Source of the DNA: Sulfurimonas sp. HSL-1716
GTDB taxonomy: Bacteria; Campylobacterota; Campylobacteria; Campylobacterales; Sulfurimonadaceae
NCBI RefSeq assembly: GCF_039645975.1
Contig: NZ_CP147918.1
Location: forward strand, 744,001 to 808,000
Length of the DNA stretch: 64,000 bases
Direction of reading: 5' to 3'
Within the stretch, counting starts at the first letter, position 1, and each line of letters starts with the position of its first letter. The position numbers were made by a program, and so were the translations under genes. The notes below the pieces were generated by a model that worked only from the letters and a program-made list of their open reading frames with translations, was not told the DNA's origin and ran no database searches. This document shows, piece after piece, positions 30,340 through 39,117 of the stretch.

Positions 30340-31668
30340 TTATCGCTCCGTAAAGACATACTGCTTCGATTTAAGGATAGGTTTCAAAATATATTCCATC
30401 ACCGTTTTTTTGCCGGTTACAATATTGACGTTGACCACCATTCCGGGGATGATCTTGAGAGGATGCTCTTTTGTTCCTAAATAATTTTTGGCGGTTTCTA
30501 TTTTTATAAGATAATAGGTATTGTCTTTTTCATCTGTAATACTGTCGGGGCTGATATTGACCACTTTTCCGACAAGCCCTCCGTAGATGGCGTAGTCATA
30601 AGCCGTGAATTTCACTTGTGCTTCTGCACCCGGATGTATGAATGCTATGTCTGTCGGTTTTATCTTGACCTCTAGATAAAGCTTCTCGCTTGTCGGAACT
30701 ATTTCAACCAGATCATCCCCCGGTTTTATAACCCCTCCGACGGTATTTATAAAAAGTTTTTGAACGATCCCGTTCACGGGAGATCTCACAAGCGTTCTGT
30801 TGACTTGATCCGTAAATGCGACCTGCTCGGCGCTTAAACCTTCCAGATCGGAAGTTGCTTTGTTCAGCTCTTCTCTTTTGTCGTTGACAAATTTTTGTTT
30901 TGCTTCTATTCTTTTGTTCCTATATTCGCTGATAGCCGATTTAAGCCTCGGAAGAGACGATTTGGCGGCATCGAGTTTTTGTGTAATGTCGTTGCCTTCG
31001 CGTTTTAGTTTCAAAAAATCCACTTTTGATTTGACCCCTTCTCTTACCATAGGAGCGGTCATTTCGATCTCTTCTTGCACATAACGGAGGGATCTTGTGA
31101 TATTGTCGATGCTGTCAAGAGCTTCTCTATACTCCTGTTTTTTTTGTTCGATCTGATCGACAAGAGAATCGTCTTTTGCTTTATACTCCTCCATATCCGA
31201 GGTGTACAGCTTGTTTTCCAATGTCAGTTGAGTCTTGAAAGTTTCATCGTCGGTCTGAGGCATGTGAAAAGGTAAAAGATTCGCCTCTGCCTGCAAACGC
31301 AGTTTTTTTGCTTTTAACGCCGTGAGTTTAATGACGTTGGATGTAGCGGTCGAAGTGGATTTTGAGTTGTTTATCTTCAAGATAATCTGGTCTTTTTTGA
31401 CCTCATCTCCCTCATGCACCATTATTGATTCGACTATACCTCCTTCAAGATTTTGTATTTTTTGATTTTGTCCGTAGGGAATGACTTTGCCGCTTCCTCT
31501 GGTTATTTCGTCTATCGATGCAAATGAAGCCCAGATAATCGCTATGGCGATAGTCAGCAGCCATATCTTTAAAACTCTGCTTATTCTTGAAGGAGTTTTT
31601 TCCAAAATGGCGGCACTGAGGCTCTGCATAAACTCATAGTCTCTTTCGTTAAACTCGTTATTAGCCAT
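30340..31668 (-). CDS. Type I secretion periplasmic adaptor (HlyD/LapC-like)
   Basis: A 442-residue membrane fusion protein. A short cytoplasmic N-terminus precedes a single membrane helix (LLTIAIAIIWASFASI, about residues 33-48). Next come a first lipoyl half (IVESIMVHEGDEVKKDQIIL), a long coiled-coil hairpin (about 120-280), the second lipoyl half (VRSPVNGIVQKLF) and a beta-barrel domain (LYLEVKIKPTDIAFIHPGAEAQVKF). It links the inner-membrane ABC exporter to the TolC-OmpA protein. The start overlaps the upstream ABC gene by 8 bases, so it belongs to the same operon. Confidence 0.93.
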   Translation of the reverse strand: MANNEFNERDYEFMQSLSAAILEKTPSRISRVLKIWLLTIAIAIIWASFASIDEITRGSGKVIPYGQNQKIQNLEGGIVESIMVHEGDEVKKDQIILKINNSKSTSTATSNVIKLTALKAKKLRLQAEANLLPFHMPQTDDETFKTQLTLENKLYTSDMEEYKAKDDSLVDQIEQKKQEYREALDSIDNITRSLRYVQEEIEMTAPMVREGVKSKVDFLKLKREGNDITQKLDAAKSSLPRLKSAISEYRNKRIEAKQKFVNDKREELNKATSDLEGLSAEQVAFTDQVNRTLVRSPVNGIVQKLFINTVGGVIKPGDDLVEIVPTSEKLYLEVKIKPTDIAFIHPGAEAQVKFTAYDYAIYGGLVGKVVNISPDSITDEKDNTYYLIKIETAKNYLGTKEHPLKIIPGMVVNVNIVTGKKTVMEYILKPILKSKQYVFTER

Positions 31669-33823
31669 TGGAACTGCCTCCCTGCAACTGTTTTAATGCT
31701 TCCTCTTTCGGTGCGTCGACAATGATCTTTCCGTCATTTAGGACGATTACTCTGTCTACGATCTTTAAAAGAGCCATTTTTTGTGTTACAAACATAGATG
31801 TTTTTTCTTGTAATGTCTCTTGCAGATTGTTTAGCAGTTTGGCTTCTGTTATCTGATCCATTGCATTTGTAGGTTCGTCCAAGAGCATTATCGGCGAATC
31901 AAGCAAAAATGCGCGCGCTACGCCTATGCTTTGTCTCTGACCTCCCGAAAGTCCTGCACCTCGTTCGCCTACCGGCATCTCGTAACCTTTAGGATGTTTT
32001 TTCACAAACTCTGCCGTTGTGCTGATTCGCGCGGCTCGGATCATAGCCGCATCGTTTGCATGTGTTGCCCTGTATGTAATGTTTTCTTTTAGCGTTCCCC
32101 GAAAGAGCATAATGTCCTGTGATACGTATCCTATGTTTTTTCGCAGATCGGCAGGGTCTATCTGCTTGATATCGATGCCGTCTATAAGCACTTGTCCGCT
32201 GTCTGGCTCGTAGAGTCCGAGGATAAGCTTTAAGATGGTGCTTTTTCCAGAGCCTATCCTGCCGATAAAAGCCACCTTTTCGCCGGGATTGATCTGAAAA
32301 GATACGTTTTTCAGTACTTCGACATCCGAACCCGGATATTTGAATGTCACCTCTTTAAACTCGATGGTCCCTTTAAAGTCAGGTTTTTCGACAAATTTTT
32401 TGCCCGCGGGTCTTTCGCTTGGTTGTGAGATAATCTCGTTTATCGTATTGTACGATGTTTTAGTGTTTTCATAGTTTGTCATCAGCCCTGCGACCTGTCC
32501 CATAGGTGCAAGAGTTCTGCCTGTTAGGATCACGACCGCTATGAGCCCACCCATCGAGAGTTCAAAATCTTTTATGAGATAAGCTCCGTAAACTACGACC
32601 ATTACCGTATTGAGCTGGATGAGAAATTGTGTTATGGTGGGGATGGAGGCCGAGAGCAGTCTGGATTTTAATCCGCGCGACGCTATCTCTCCCGTTGCTT
32701 CCTCCCATTGCCATTGCGCTAAGTTTAACGTTCCTAAAGTTTTTAACGTCTCTATGTTGTTCAGGGTTTCTATCAAGATCGCACTTTTTTTCGCACTTGC
32801 TTCATGCGTGCTTTCGATACTTTTGCGCAGAGGTTTTTTAATAAAAAATGCATAACTTAAAATGATACCCATGGTAATTATAGGTATAAACACTATCGTT
32901 CCGCCGATATAGCTGATAACGGCAAGAAAAATAATGGTGAAGGGAAGATCTATGACGGCTGCCATCGTTGCGTTTGTCAAGAAGTTTCTTATAGCGTCGA
33001 AATCTTTTATGTTACTGGCAAAAGAACCTACAGAAGTGGGATGAAACGCCATTTTAAGATTCATGACCTTTTCAAAGACGATAGAAGACATGATAATGTC
33101 GCTTTTTTTGGCGGCCATTTCAAGCAGGTAGGTACGAGTGAACTTTAAGAACGTATCAAGACTGTAGGCGATGGTGACACCTATGGCAAAAACCCAAAGG
33201 GTCTCCATAGCATTATTTGGCACGACCCTGTCGTAGACGTTCATGGTAAAAAGAGGGCTTGCAAGGACAAAAAGATTTATGAGCAAAGAAGCGAGGATCA
33301 CATCTTTATATATGCCAAAAGAGAGTTTTACAGTACTCCAAAACCAGTGTTTTTGCTTTAGTTGAAGCGTTCTTGATGTTTCGTCCGTGTATTCGAAGGC
33401 TTTTTTTATCATGAAGGCGTAACCGACATATTCATCGGCAAGCGTATCTATGTCTACCCACTGTTCTATCGCTTCTTCGGCAGGCATGATTATCTTGGCT
33501 TCTGTGCGCTCCTTGTTAAAGCTGTCGAGTATGCATGCGCCCTGATTCGATAAAAGAATGATCATAGGGAGTTGAAGTGGCGAAATCTGCTGCAGGGGTC
33601 TTTTTATTAAAGAGGATTTTAGTCCGGCTCTTTCGGCGGCACGGGAAAAAAGCCCTTTAGAGTTATTTATGGAAAACAGTTCGGGAGTCTCTTTGCCCAT
33701 CTCTATAGGAAGTCCTGCCGTTAAGGCTTCTGCGGAGTATGGTTTATGATAAAGTTTTGTAAATAAAACCAGACAATCAAGAAGAGAGTCCATCCTTAGA
33801 TTTTCATAAGATACAATTGCCAC
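31661..33823 (-). CDS. Type I secretion ABC transporter (LapB-like) with degenerate C39 domain
   Basis: A 720-residue exporter. Residues 1 to about 130 are a C39-like domain. Cys is present in SLLDCLVLF, but the position of the catalytic His is taken by GACILDSF, so it should bind substrate rather than cleave it, as in LapB and HlyB. The transmembrane domain spans about 165-450. The ATPase domain has Walker A GRIGSGKST (about 514-522), signature LSGGQRQS and Walker B IMLLDEPT. It is expected to export the adhesin encoded nearby in an unfolded state. It starts 15 bases after the TolC-OmpA gene. Confidence 0.94.
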   Translation of the reverse strand: MAIVSYENLRMDSLLDCLVLFTKLYHKPYSAEALTAGLPIEMGKETPELFSINNSKGLFSRAAERAGLKSSLIKRPLQQISPLQLPMIILLSNQGACILDSFNKERTEAKIIMPAEEAIEQWVDIDTLADEYVGYAFMIKKAFEYTDETSRTLQLKQKHWFWSTVKLSFGIYKDVILASLLINLFVLASPLFTMNVYDRVVPNNAMETLWVFAIGVTIAYSLDTFLKFTRTYLLEMAAKKSDIIMSSIVFEKVMNLKMAFHPTSVGSFASNIKDFDAIRNFLTNATMAAVIDLPFTIIFLAVISYIGGTIVFIPIITMGIILSYAFFIKKPLRKSIESTHEASAKKSAILIETLNNIETLKTLGTLNLAQWQWEEATGEIASRGLKSRLLSASIPTITQFLIQLNTVMVVVYGAYLIKDFELSMGGLIAVVILTGRTLAPMGQVAGLMTNYENTKTSYNTINEIISQPSERPAGKKFVEKPDFKGTIEFKEVTFKYPGSDVEVLKNVSFQINPGEKVAFIGRIGSGKSTILKLILGLYEPDSGQVLIDGIDIKQIDPADLRKNIGYVSQDIMLFRGTLKENITYRATHANDAAMIRAARISTTAEFVKKHPKGYEMPVGERGAGLSGGQRQSIGVARAFLLDSPIMLLDEPTNAMDQITEAKLLNNLQETLQEKTSMFVTQKMALLKIVDRVIVLNDGKIIVDAPKEEALKQLQGGSSNG

Positions 33824-33838
33824 GTATTTTCTCCCCTG

Positions 33839-35653
33839 CTATTTCAATTTTTTTACTATGATATCCACTCTGTTGTTCATTTCTTTGCCCTGTGATGTTT
33901 CATCGCTCACCAGCGGAGCTTCGTTTCCTTTGGACAATAGTTGTATATTCTCTTTTAAAACACCTTCTTTTTCAAAGAGAGCCGCGATCGATTTGGCTCT
34001 TTTCTCAGAGAGTTTGGAGATCTCTTTTTGACTCAGGTCGTCACTGTCGGTATTACCGATGATCGTGAGTTTTATTTTTTTCAATCCGTATGGACTGAGC
34101 TGTTTTACAAGGGCATTGAGCCTTTTTGATCCGCTGTTAGTGAGCTCTGCGGAATCATCTTCAAACGTAAATGGAGAATATCTTTCGATAACGGAGATAT
34201 TGGTATCTTTGAACGAACAGCCGTAGATATCTTTCATCTCTTTTGAAAGGGAGTTGTCGCAGAGGTCGCTGTCGTCAACGATAAGATCATTGTCTCTGTC
34301 ATACGAGATCAAGACGGTATCGTTATTCTCCGCTTTAGCGCCATGTAATCCGACGGAACCGTAATAGTTTACGTCGCTATTCGTAAGTACGGCATTTACA
34401 AGTCCTCCCATCGCATCAAGGATTCTGGCTTTTGCAAGCAAAAGGTTGTACTCATTATTGATGATCTGTGATTTTGAACCTATAAAATCATTTTGGGCGG
34501 AGAGAAGATCGAGCAAAGAGCGTCTTCCAAGATCATACTCTTTTGAGTATAGAGTCAGCGTCTTTAAACTGTATGTTTTGTACTCTTTTAAATCTTCCAG
34601 CTGCTCTTTTAGATTTTTATAGGAGGTCCATGCCTGATTGAGGTTTTGAATGACTTGTCTGCGCAGGGAGCTTTTATTTTGAACCTCTTGATGTATCTGG
34701 CTGATACTTTTTTGCAGATTCGCCTGATCTGCAAAACCGTTGAAAAAATTGTATGTTACGTACGCCATCGCCCTGAATGTATCGTTATGACCTTCTATAC
34801 CGCTTAGGTTTTTGTTCATCGATTGTGAGACTTCAAGATCGACTGAGGGATAGTAAGGTGCTTTTTTCTCTTTGTAAGTCGCCTGTGCCAGTTTTATATT
34901 GTATTTTGCGACGAGAATCGAAGGGTTGTTTTGTATCGCTTTTTGTGCAGCGTCTTCCATTGAAGCTGGCAGTGCGACGTCAAGTTCCGGCTTTTGCATT
35001 TTGTCCGGGTCAAGATACCTTCCTAAAAATCTCTGCAGGACGAATTTGGCGTCCATAAGGCTGTTCTTTTGAACGACATAGTTGGCTTTTGCCAAAGAAA
35101 GAGAGGATTGAATCTTGTTGACCTCGGATAACGTGGTCAGACCGGAATCGTAGAGTTTTTGTACTTTTTTAAATATCTCGTCGGTTATTTTTACATTCTC
35201 TTTTGATGTTTGTAAAAGCTCTTTGTTCCTCATAAGTTCCAAATATGCACTGACCGTAGAAAATGAAACGGAGTTTACTTTTTCGATGTAGCTGTATGCT
35301 GCGGAAATCGTTCGGGCTTTTTGCTCTTGTAACTGATATGTCGTAGAAAAACCGTCGAAAATGTTCTGGGTCAGTGAAATGGAGTTTTCATAAACGGAGA
35401 AATTCGTATTTGCATCGGCAAGTCCCGGTCTGTCGTATTGGTCGTTTTTTTCCTTACCTATACCCAGTGAAAGATTGAGTTTGGGGTAATACCCGGATTT
35501 AACAACGGTAATGTCCTCTTTTGTGACATTGTAGTTTTTTGCCCGTTCTATGATATCGGGATTGGTCTGTATAACCTCTTGAAGCGTTGTTTTCAAGTCT
35601 TGAGCAAAAATCATACTTGATAATAAGGCAGATAACAGCAATGGTCTCTTCAT
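33839..35653 (-). CDS. TolC-OmpA fusion outer-membrane protein of the T1SS
   Basis: A 604-residue protein with a signal peptide (MKRPLLLSALLSSMIFA). Residues about 20-435 are a TolC-type outer-membrane factor with long coiled helices. A short calcium-binding-like linker follows (DRDNDLIVDDSDLCDNS, about 455-475). From about 495 to 604 there is an OmpA peptidoglycan-binding domain (FTFEDDSAEL, GNTDSDD, LSEKRAKSI, MNNRVDIIV). It would form the exit duct and also anchor it to the cell wall. AGAGGA is 6 bases before the ATG. The start overlaps a 49-residue upstream ORF by ATGA. It heads the recognised exporter genes. Confidence 0.92.
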   Translation of the reverse strand: MKRPLLLSALLSSMIFAQDLKTTLQEVIQTNPDIIERAKNYNVTKEDITVVKSGYYPKLNLSLGIGKEKNDQYDRPGLADANTNFSVYENSISLTQNIFDGFSTTYQLQEQKARTISAAYSYIEKVNSVSFSTVSAYLELMRNKELLQTSKENVKITDEIFKKVQKLYDSGLTTLSEVNKIQSSLSLAKANYVVQKNSLMDAKFVLQRFLGRYLDPDKMQKPELDVALPASMEDAAQKAIQNNPSILVAKYNIKLAQATYKEKKAPYYPSVDLEVSQSMNKNLSGIEGHNDTFRAMAYVTYNFFNGFADQANLQKSISQIHQEVQNKSSLRRQVIQNLNQAWTSYKNLKEQLEDLKEYKTYSLKTLTLYSKEYDLGRRSLLDLLSAQNDFIGSKSQIINNEYNLLLAKARILDAMGGLVNAVLTNSDVNYYGSVGLHGAKAENNDTVLISYDRDNDLIVDDSDLCDNSLSKEMKDIYGCSFKDTNISVIERYSPFTFEDDSAELTNSGSKRLNALVKQLSPYGLKKIKLTIIGNTDSDDLSQKEISKLSEKRAKSIAALFEKEGVLKENIQLLSKGNEAPLVSDETSQGKEMNNRVDIIVKKLK

Positions 35654-35799
35654 CGAATTTCCTCTTTTATTTGTTTAAAATTTTGATCTATTTCTCTTAA
35701 CTCTTTGTATTGCGAGGATATCTTCTCTAGCATGTTTTTTAGGATATTCCTTGAAGCTGTGCAGCCGATGATATCGAGAGTATCATCGTGTTTTTGCAT
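35650..35799 (-). CDS. Candidate 49-residue small protein, first ORF of the T1SS operon
   Basis: This ORF is short and was read directly from the sequence. It runs from ATG at 35799 to TGA at 35650-35652, which overlaps the ATG of the TolC-OmpA gene by ATGA, the coupling seen in many operons here. The product starts MQKHDDTLDIIGCTASRN and continues as a charged, heptad-like helix (ILKNMLEKISSQYKELREID) ending KEEIR. It has no signal peptide or membrane segment and one Cys. The ribosome binding site for the next gene lies inside its last codons. No good Shine-Dalgarno is seen before its own ATG, which lowers confidence. Function is unknown. Confidence 0.5.
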   Translation of the reverse strand: MQKHDDTLDIIGCTASRNILKNMLEKISSQYKELREIDQNFKQIKEEIR

Positions 35800-35950
35800 A
35801 TCGGAATGGCGCAAATTACCGTGGGGCTGACTGAATGCGTATTTTTGTCAACAGGCTTAGGCCTTTTCATTAATTTACCTTTTTAATAAATTATTTCCAA
35901 CAGTATATCTTTTAATGCCTTATGCAATATTTATATCATAACAGTTGCGT

Positions 35951-35956
35951 TATAAT
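35951..35956 (+). promoter_or_regulatory. Probable -10 box for mutS7
   Basis: TATAAT lies 37 bases before the ATG at 35993. The region between the small ORF and mutS7 (35800-35992) otherwise holds only AT-rich sequence and no further gene. Confidence 0.5.
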
Positions 35957-35992
35957 TGCATAAAATGTGTATACGAAAAAAGGCGCTTTTCA

Positions 35993-38900
35993 ATGTTATC
36001 ATCAGATATAGATAGACTTTTAGACCAGAAAAACAGACTTCTGACGGAGATATATTTCGATCTTCAAAACCATTTCGAAGAGAAATATGGAAACGATACG
36101 GTAGTTTTTATGGAGATCGGTACTTTTTTCGAAGTCTATGAAATCAATAATGATGACGAACAGATAGGAAAAGCCAAAGAGATTGCAGAACTTTTAAATA
36201 TTCAACTGACGAAAAAGAACAAATCGATAATAGAAAACTCTGCAAAAAACCCTCTTTTGGCAGGAGTACCTGCAGTCTCCTTTGAGAGGTATCTAAACCG
36301 TCTTATCCAAGAGCAGAAGTATACGGTGGTCGTCGTCAAACAGCGCGGAAAACCTCCGAAGATAAGCAGATATATCTCGCAGATCATCTCTCCGGGTACG
36401 AATTTTGACTACACGATAGATAACGACGACAATTATATAGTCTCGCTTTTGATCGACAAGCACAGAGATATCTACACGGTAGGGTACGGCGCCATCGATA
36501 TAACGACGGGCAAGACCTGGTTATACGAAACGCATGGGAGCAGTGAAGACCCATCTTATGCGCTTGACGAGGTTTTTAATCTTTTAAATATTTACAAAAC
36601 AAGCGAAGTTGTGCTCACGTTTTTAGACGGCGTGGACGATCAGCGTTCTGTTTTAAACTATCTTGAGATCCCGGAGCATTATCACTATACCGTAAACCAT
36701 GATATTCCCCGTATCGATTATCAAAACGAACTGTTTGAAAAGGTTTATCAGATCCAGTCGCTTCTCTCTCCCATAGAACATCTTGATCTTGAACGCTCCC
36801 CTATGATATCTCAGGCGCTGGCGATACTCATACATTTTGTCATCGAGCATGATGTTCATATCATCCAAAAACTCGACCGCCCAAATATCATCGACAACAG
36901 GCGTTATATGTACCTTGGAAACAATGCGTTAGAACAGCTTTCCATCATCTCAAAAGATCGAAACGAGATGACGCTTTTAAAGATGCTTGACAAAAGCGCT
37001 ACGGCAATAGGGCGCCGTCTTTTAAAAGAGAGACTTTTAAATCCCATAATGGACAAAGAAGAACTAACGCGCCGTTATAATCTGATCGAGAGGGTAAACT
37101 CCCACACGCGTTATCTTGAAGAGATCATGCGCGGAATATATGATATGGAGCGCCTTTCCCGCCGTTTAGATCTGGGACGCTTGCATCCTTTTGAGATGAA
37201 TCATATCTATGAGTCGATGATAAACATCAAAGAGCTGATGAACTACATTAAAAAACACAAGATTCAAAAGACGACGTTTAGCGAACAGGAAGTAGACGAG
37301 TTTTTAAGAGATATCTCCAAAAGCATCGATCTTGACGTCTCAAGACGCTTTACCATAGCGACCATTGATGAAAACTTTTTGATGCGGGGTATCGATTCTG
37401 CCGTGGACACGCTGGTGGATGAAAACGCAAAAATGCTTCAGATGTTTAGTATCATCATGGAACATATTCAGGAGCTCATAAACGGCGTTACCTCAAACGG
37501 CTCGGGTGCGAACGTGGCTCTTGGCGTTCTTGAAAAAGAGGGGTATTACATCACGCTGAGTAAAAACAGATATTCGCTGATCGAGAGTGTCTTTAAAAGC
37601 CAGATCATCGACATTGAAGGGTTGCGGGTGAGTTTTAGCGAGTTCAGCGTTAAAAAACTGACGAACAACGTCAAAGTAACCTCCCCGTTCTTGGACGAAC
37701 TTTCCGATAAAATCATGCGAAACAAGAGCAAAATAGTCGCTCTCGTCAAAGAGAGATATACTCAATTGCAAGCTGTTTATGAGCGCCGTTATGCACTGCT
37801 GTTTGATCGTATTATCCAGTATGTCGCAGATCTGGACGTGGCGGTGAGCTCCTCAAAAGTCGCGCAGATGTATAACCACTCAAGGCCGATGCTCGTGGAT
37901 GTCAAGGAAGATGAAAATTTTATGCAGATCATGCAGCTTCGCCATCCGCTCATCGAGCTGCAGCAGCGCCGCGGCATCTATATACCAAACGACATTGTCA
38001 TGGGCAGCCGCGAATACATGGATGTACCATATCCAAAAACGGTGATGCTCGATGTGCATGTTCATGACGGGCATGATATTAACGGCGTACTTCTGTACGG
38101 CATCAATTCAAGCGGAAAATCATCGTTGATGAAGAGTATCGGTATCGCCGTTTTGATGGCTCAAAGCGGATTTTTCGTGAGTGCTTCGGCAATGAAGTTC
38201 TCACTTTTTGAGTCTATCTTTACCCGCATCGTCTCACGCGACAATCTGGCTAAAGGGCTTTCCACATTTGCCGTAGAGATGGTCGAGCTCAAAAATATAT
38301 TTAACCGAGCAAGCGTGAAATCCTTGGTTTTGGGAGATGAAATATCTCACGGAACAGAAACGCTCTCAGGCGTCGCCATAGTTGCAAGCGCCATCATAAA
38401 ACTGGCAAAATTAAGAAGTATCTTTTTGTTTGCGACACACCTGCATCAGCTCTCTACGATGGCAGAGATTCGCAGGCTTAAGAACGTGGTAGACCTGCAT
38501 CTGAGCGTAGAGTATGACGAGGAGAAAGATATCCTCGTCTTCAACCGTGTTCTTCAAGCAGGCAGCGGAAGCAGTATATACGGGTTGGAGTTTGCAAAAT
38601 CACTGCATATGGACGGAGAATTTTTAGATACCGCAAATACGATACGCAAACGTCTTGCGAATGATTTTGACGAACTTGAGCTGCTTGTCAAGAAAAAGAC
38701 AAGCAAGTACAACAAAGAGCTGTATGTTACAAAGTGCGTTATCTGCGGGGCAATGGCAGAAGACGTGCATCATATCTCGCAGCAGTCACTCTCGGACAAA
38801 GCAGGATTCATCGGGCATTTCCATCAAGACCACAAGCATAACCTTATACCGCTTTGTAAGGAGCATCATAAACTCATCCATGATGGAAAGATAAAGGTCA

Positions 38901-39070
38901 ACGGGTTTATAATGACCTCAAAAGGTCTGCAGCTTGAGTATGAAGAGATGTTGAAAAGTCCGCAGGTATTTGCAAGCGAGGACGATGAACCTGAAATAAA
39001 TATCATAGAAGAAAAAAGCCGGGAGAGTAAAAAAGAGAAAAAACCTGTTTTGGATGACTGGGATTTTTAG
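35993..39070 (+). CDS. MutS7-type mismatch-repair-like ATPase with C-terminal HNH nuclease domain
   Basis: A 1025-residue protein. The mismatch-recognition domain has the Phe-x-Glu motif in GTFFEVYE (F45, E47). Connector, lever and clamp domains follow. The ATPase domain has Walker A GINSSGKSS (about 703-711), LVLGDEISHGTE and FATHLHQL. From about 912 to 965 there is an HNH/zinc-ribbon nuclease module: C-x2-C in TKCVICGA, HHIS, HNLIPLCKEHHKLIHDG. This MutS-HNH layout is that of the MutS7 subfamily described from Campylobacterota, some giant viruses and octocoral mitochondria. It may nick DNA itself, replacing MutL. The start at 35993 has AAGG 9 bases upstream; the in-frame TTG at 35945 would lie upstream of the -10 box. 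Confidence 0.93.
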   Translation: MLSSDIDRLLDQKNRLLTEIYFDLQNHFEEKYGNDTVVFMEIGTFFEVYEINNDDEQIGKAKEIAELLNIQLTKKNKSIIENSAKNPLLAGVPAVSFERYLNRLIQEQKYTVVVVKQRGKPPKISRYISQIISPGTNFDYTIDNDDNYIVSLLIDKHRDIYTVGYGAIDITTGKTWLYETHGSSEDPSYALDEVFNLLNIYKTSEVVLTFLDGVDDQRSVLNYLEIPEHYHYTVNHDIPRIDYQNELFEKVYQIQSLLSPIEHLDLERSPMISQALAILIHFVIEHDVHIIQKLDRPNIIDNRRYMYLGNNALEQLSIISKDRNEMTLLKMLDKSATAIGRRLLKERLLNPIMDKEELTRRYNLIERVNSHTRYLEEIMRGIYDMERLSRRLDLGRLHPFEMNHIYESMINIKELMNYIKKHKIQKTTFSEQEVDEFLRDISKSIDLDVSRRFTIATIDENFLMRGIDSAVDTLVDENAKMLQMFSIIMEHIQELINGVTSNGSGANVALGVLEKEGYYITLSKNRYSLIESVFKSQIIDIEGLRVSFSEFSVKKLTNNVKVTSPFLDELSDKIMRNKSKIVALVKERYTQLQAVYERRYALLFDRIIQYVADLDVAVSSSKVAQMYNHSRPMLVDVKEDENFMQIMQLRHPLIELQQRRGIYIPNDIVMGSREYMDVPYPKTVMLDVHVHDGHDINGVLLYGINSSGKSSLMKSIGIAVLMAQSGFFVSASAMKFSLFESIFTRIVSRDNLAKGLSTFAVEMVELKNIFNRASVKSLVLGDEISHGTETLSGVAIVASAIIKLAKLRSIFLFATHLHQLSTMAEIRRLKNVVDLHLSVEYDEEKDILVFNRVLQAGSGSSIYGLEFAKSLHMDGEFLDTANTIRKRLANDFDELELLVKKKTSKYNKELYVTKCVICGAMAEDVHHISQQSLSDKAGFIGHFHQDHKHNLIPLCKEHHKLIHDGKIKVNGFIMTSKGLQLEYEEMLKSPQVFASEDDEPEINIIEEKSRESKKEKKPVLDDWDF

Positions 39071-39117
39071 AACAAGGTTTTAAATCGGCTGACGACATTT
39101 AAAGATGGAGGTAAGTG

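Noticed and set aside
22672-35799. Adhesin island considered as a recently acquired mobile element
   Set aside because: No integrase, transposase, terminal inverted repeats or tRNA-derived direct repeats were seen; proximity to the rRNA operon alone is not evidence.
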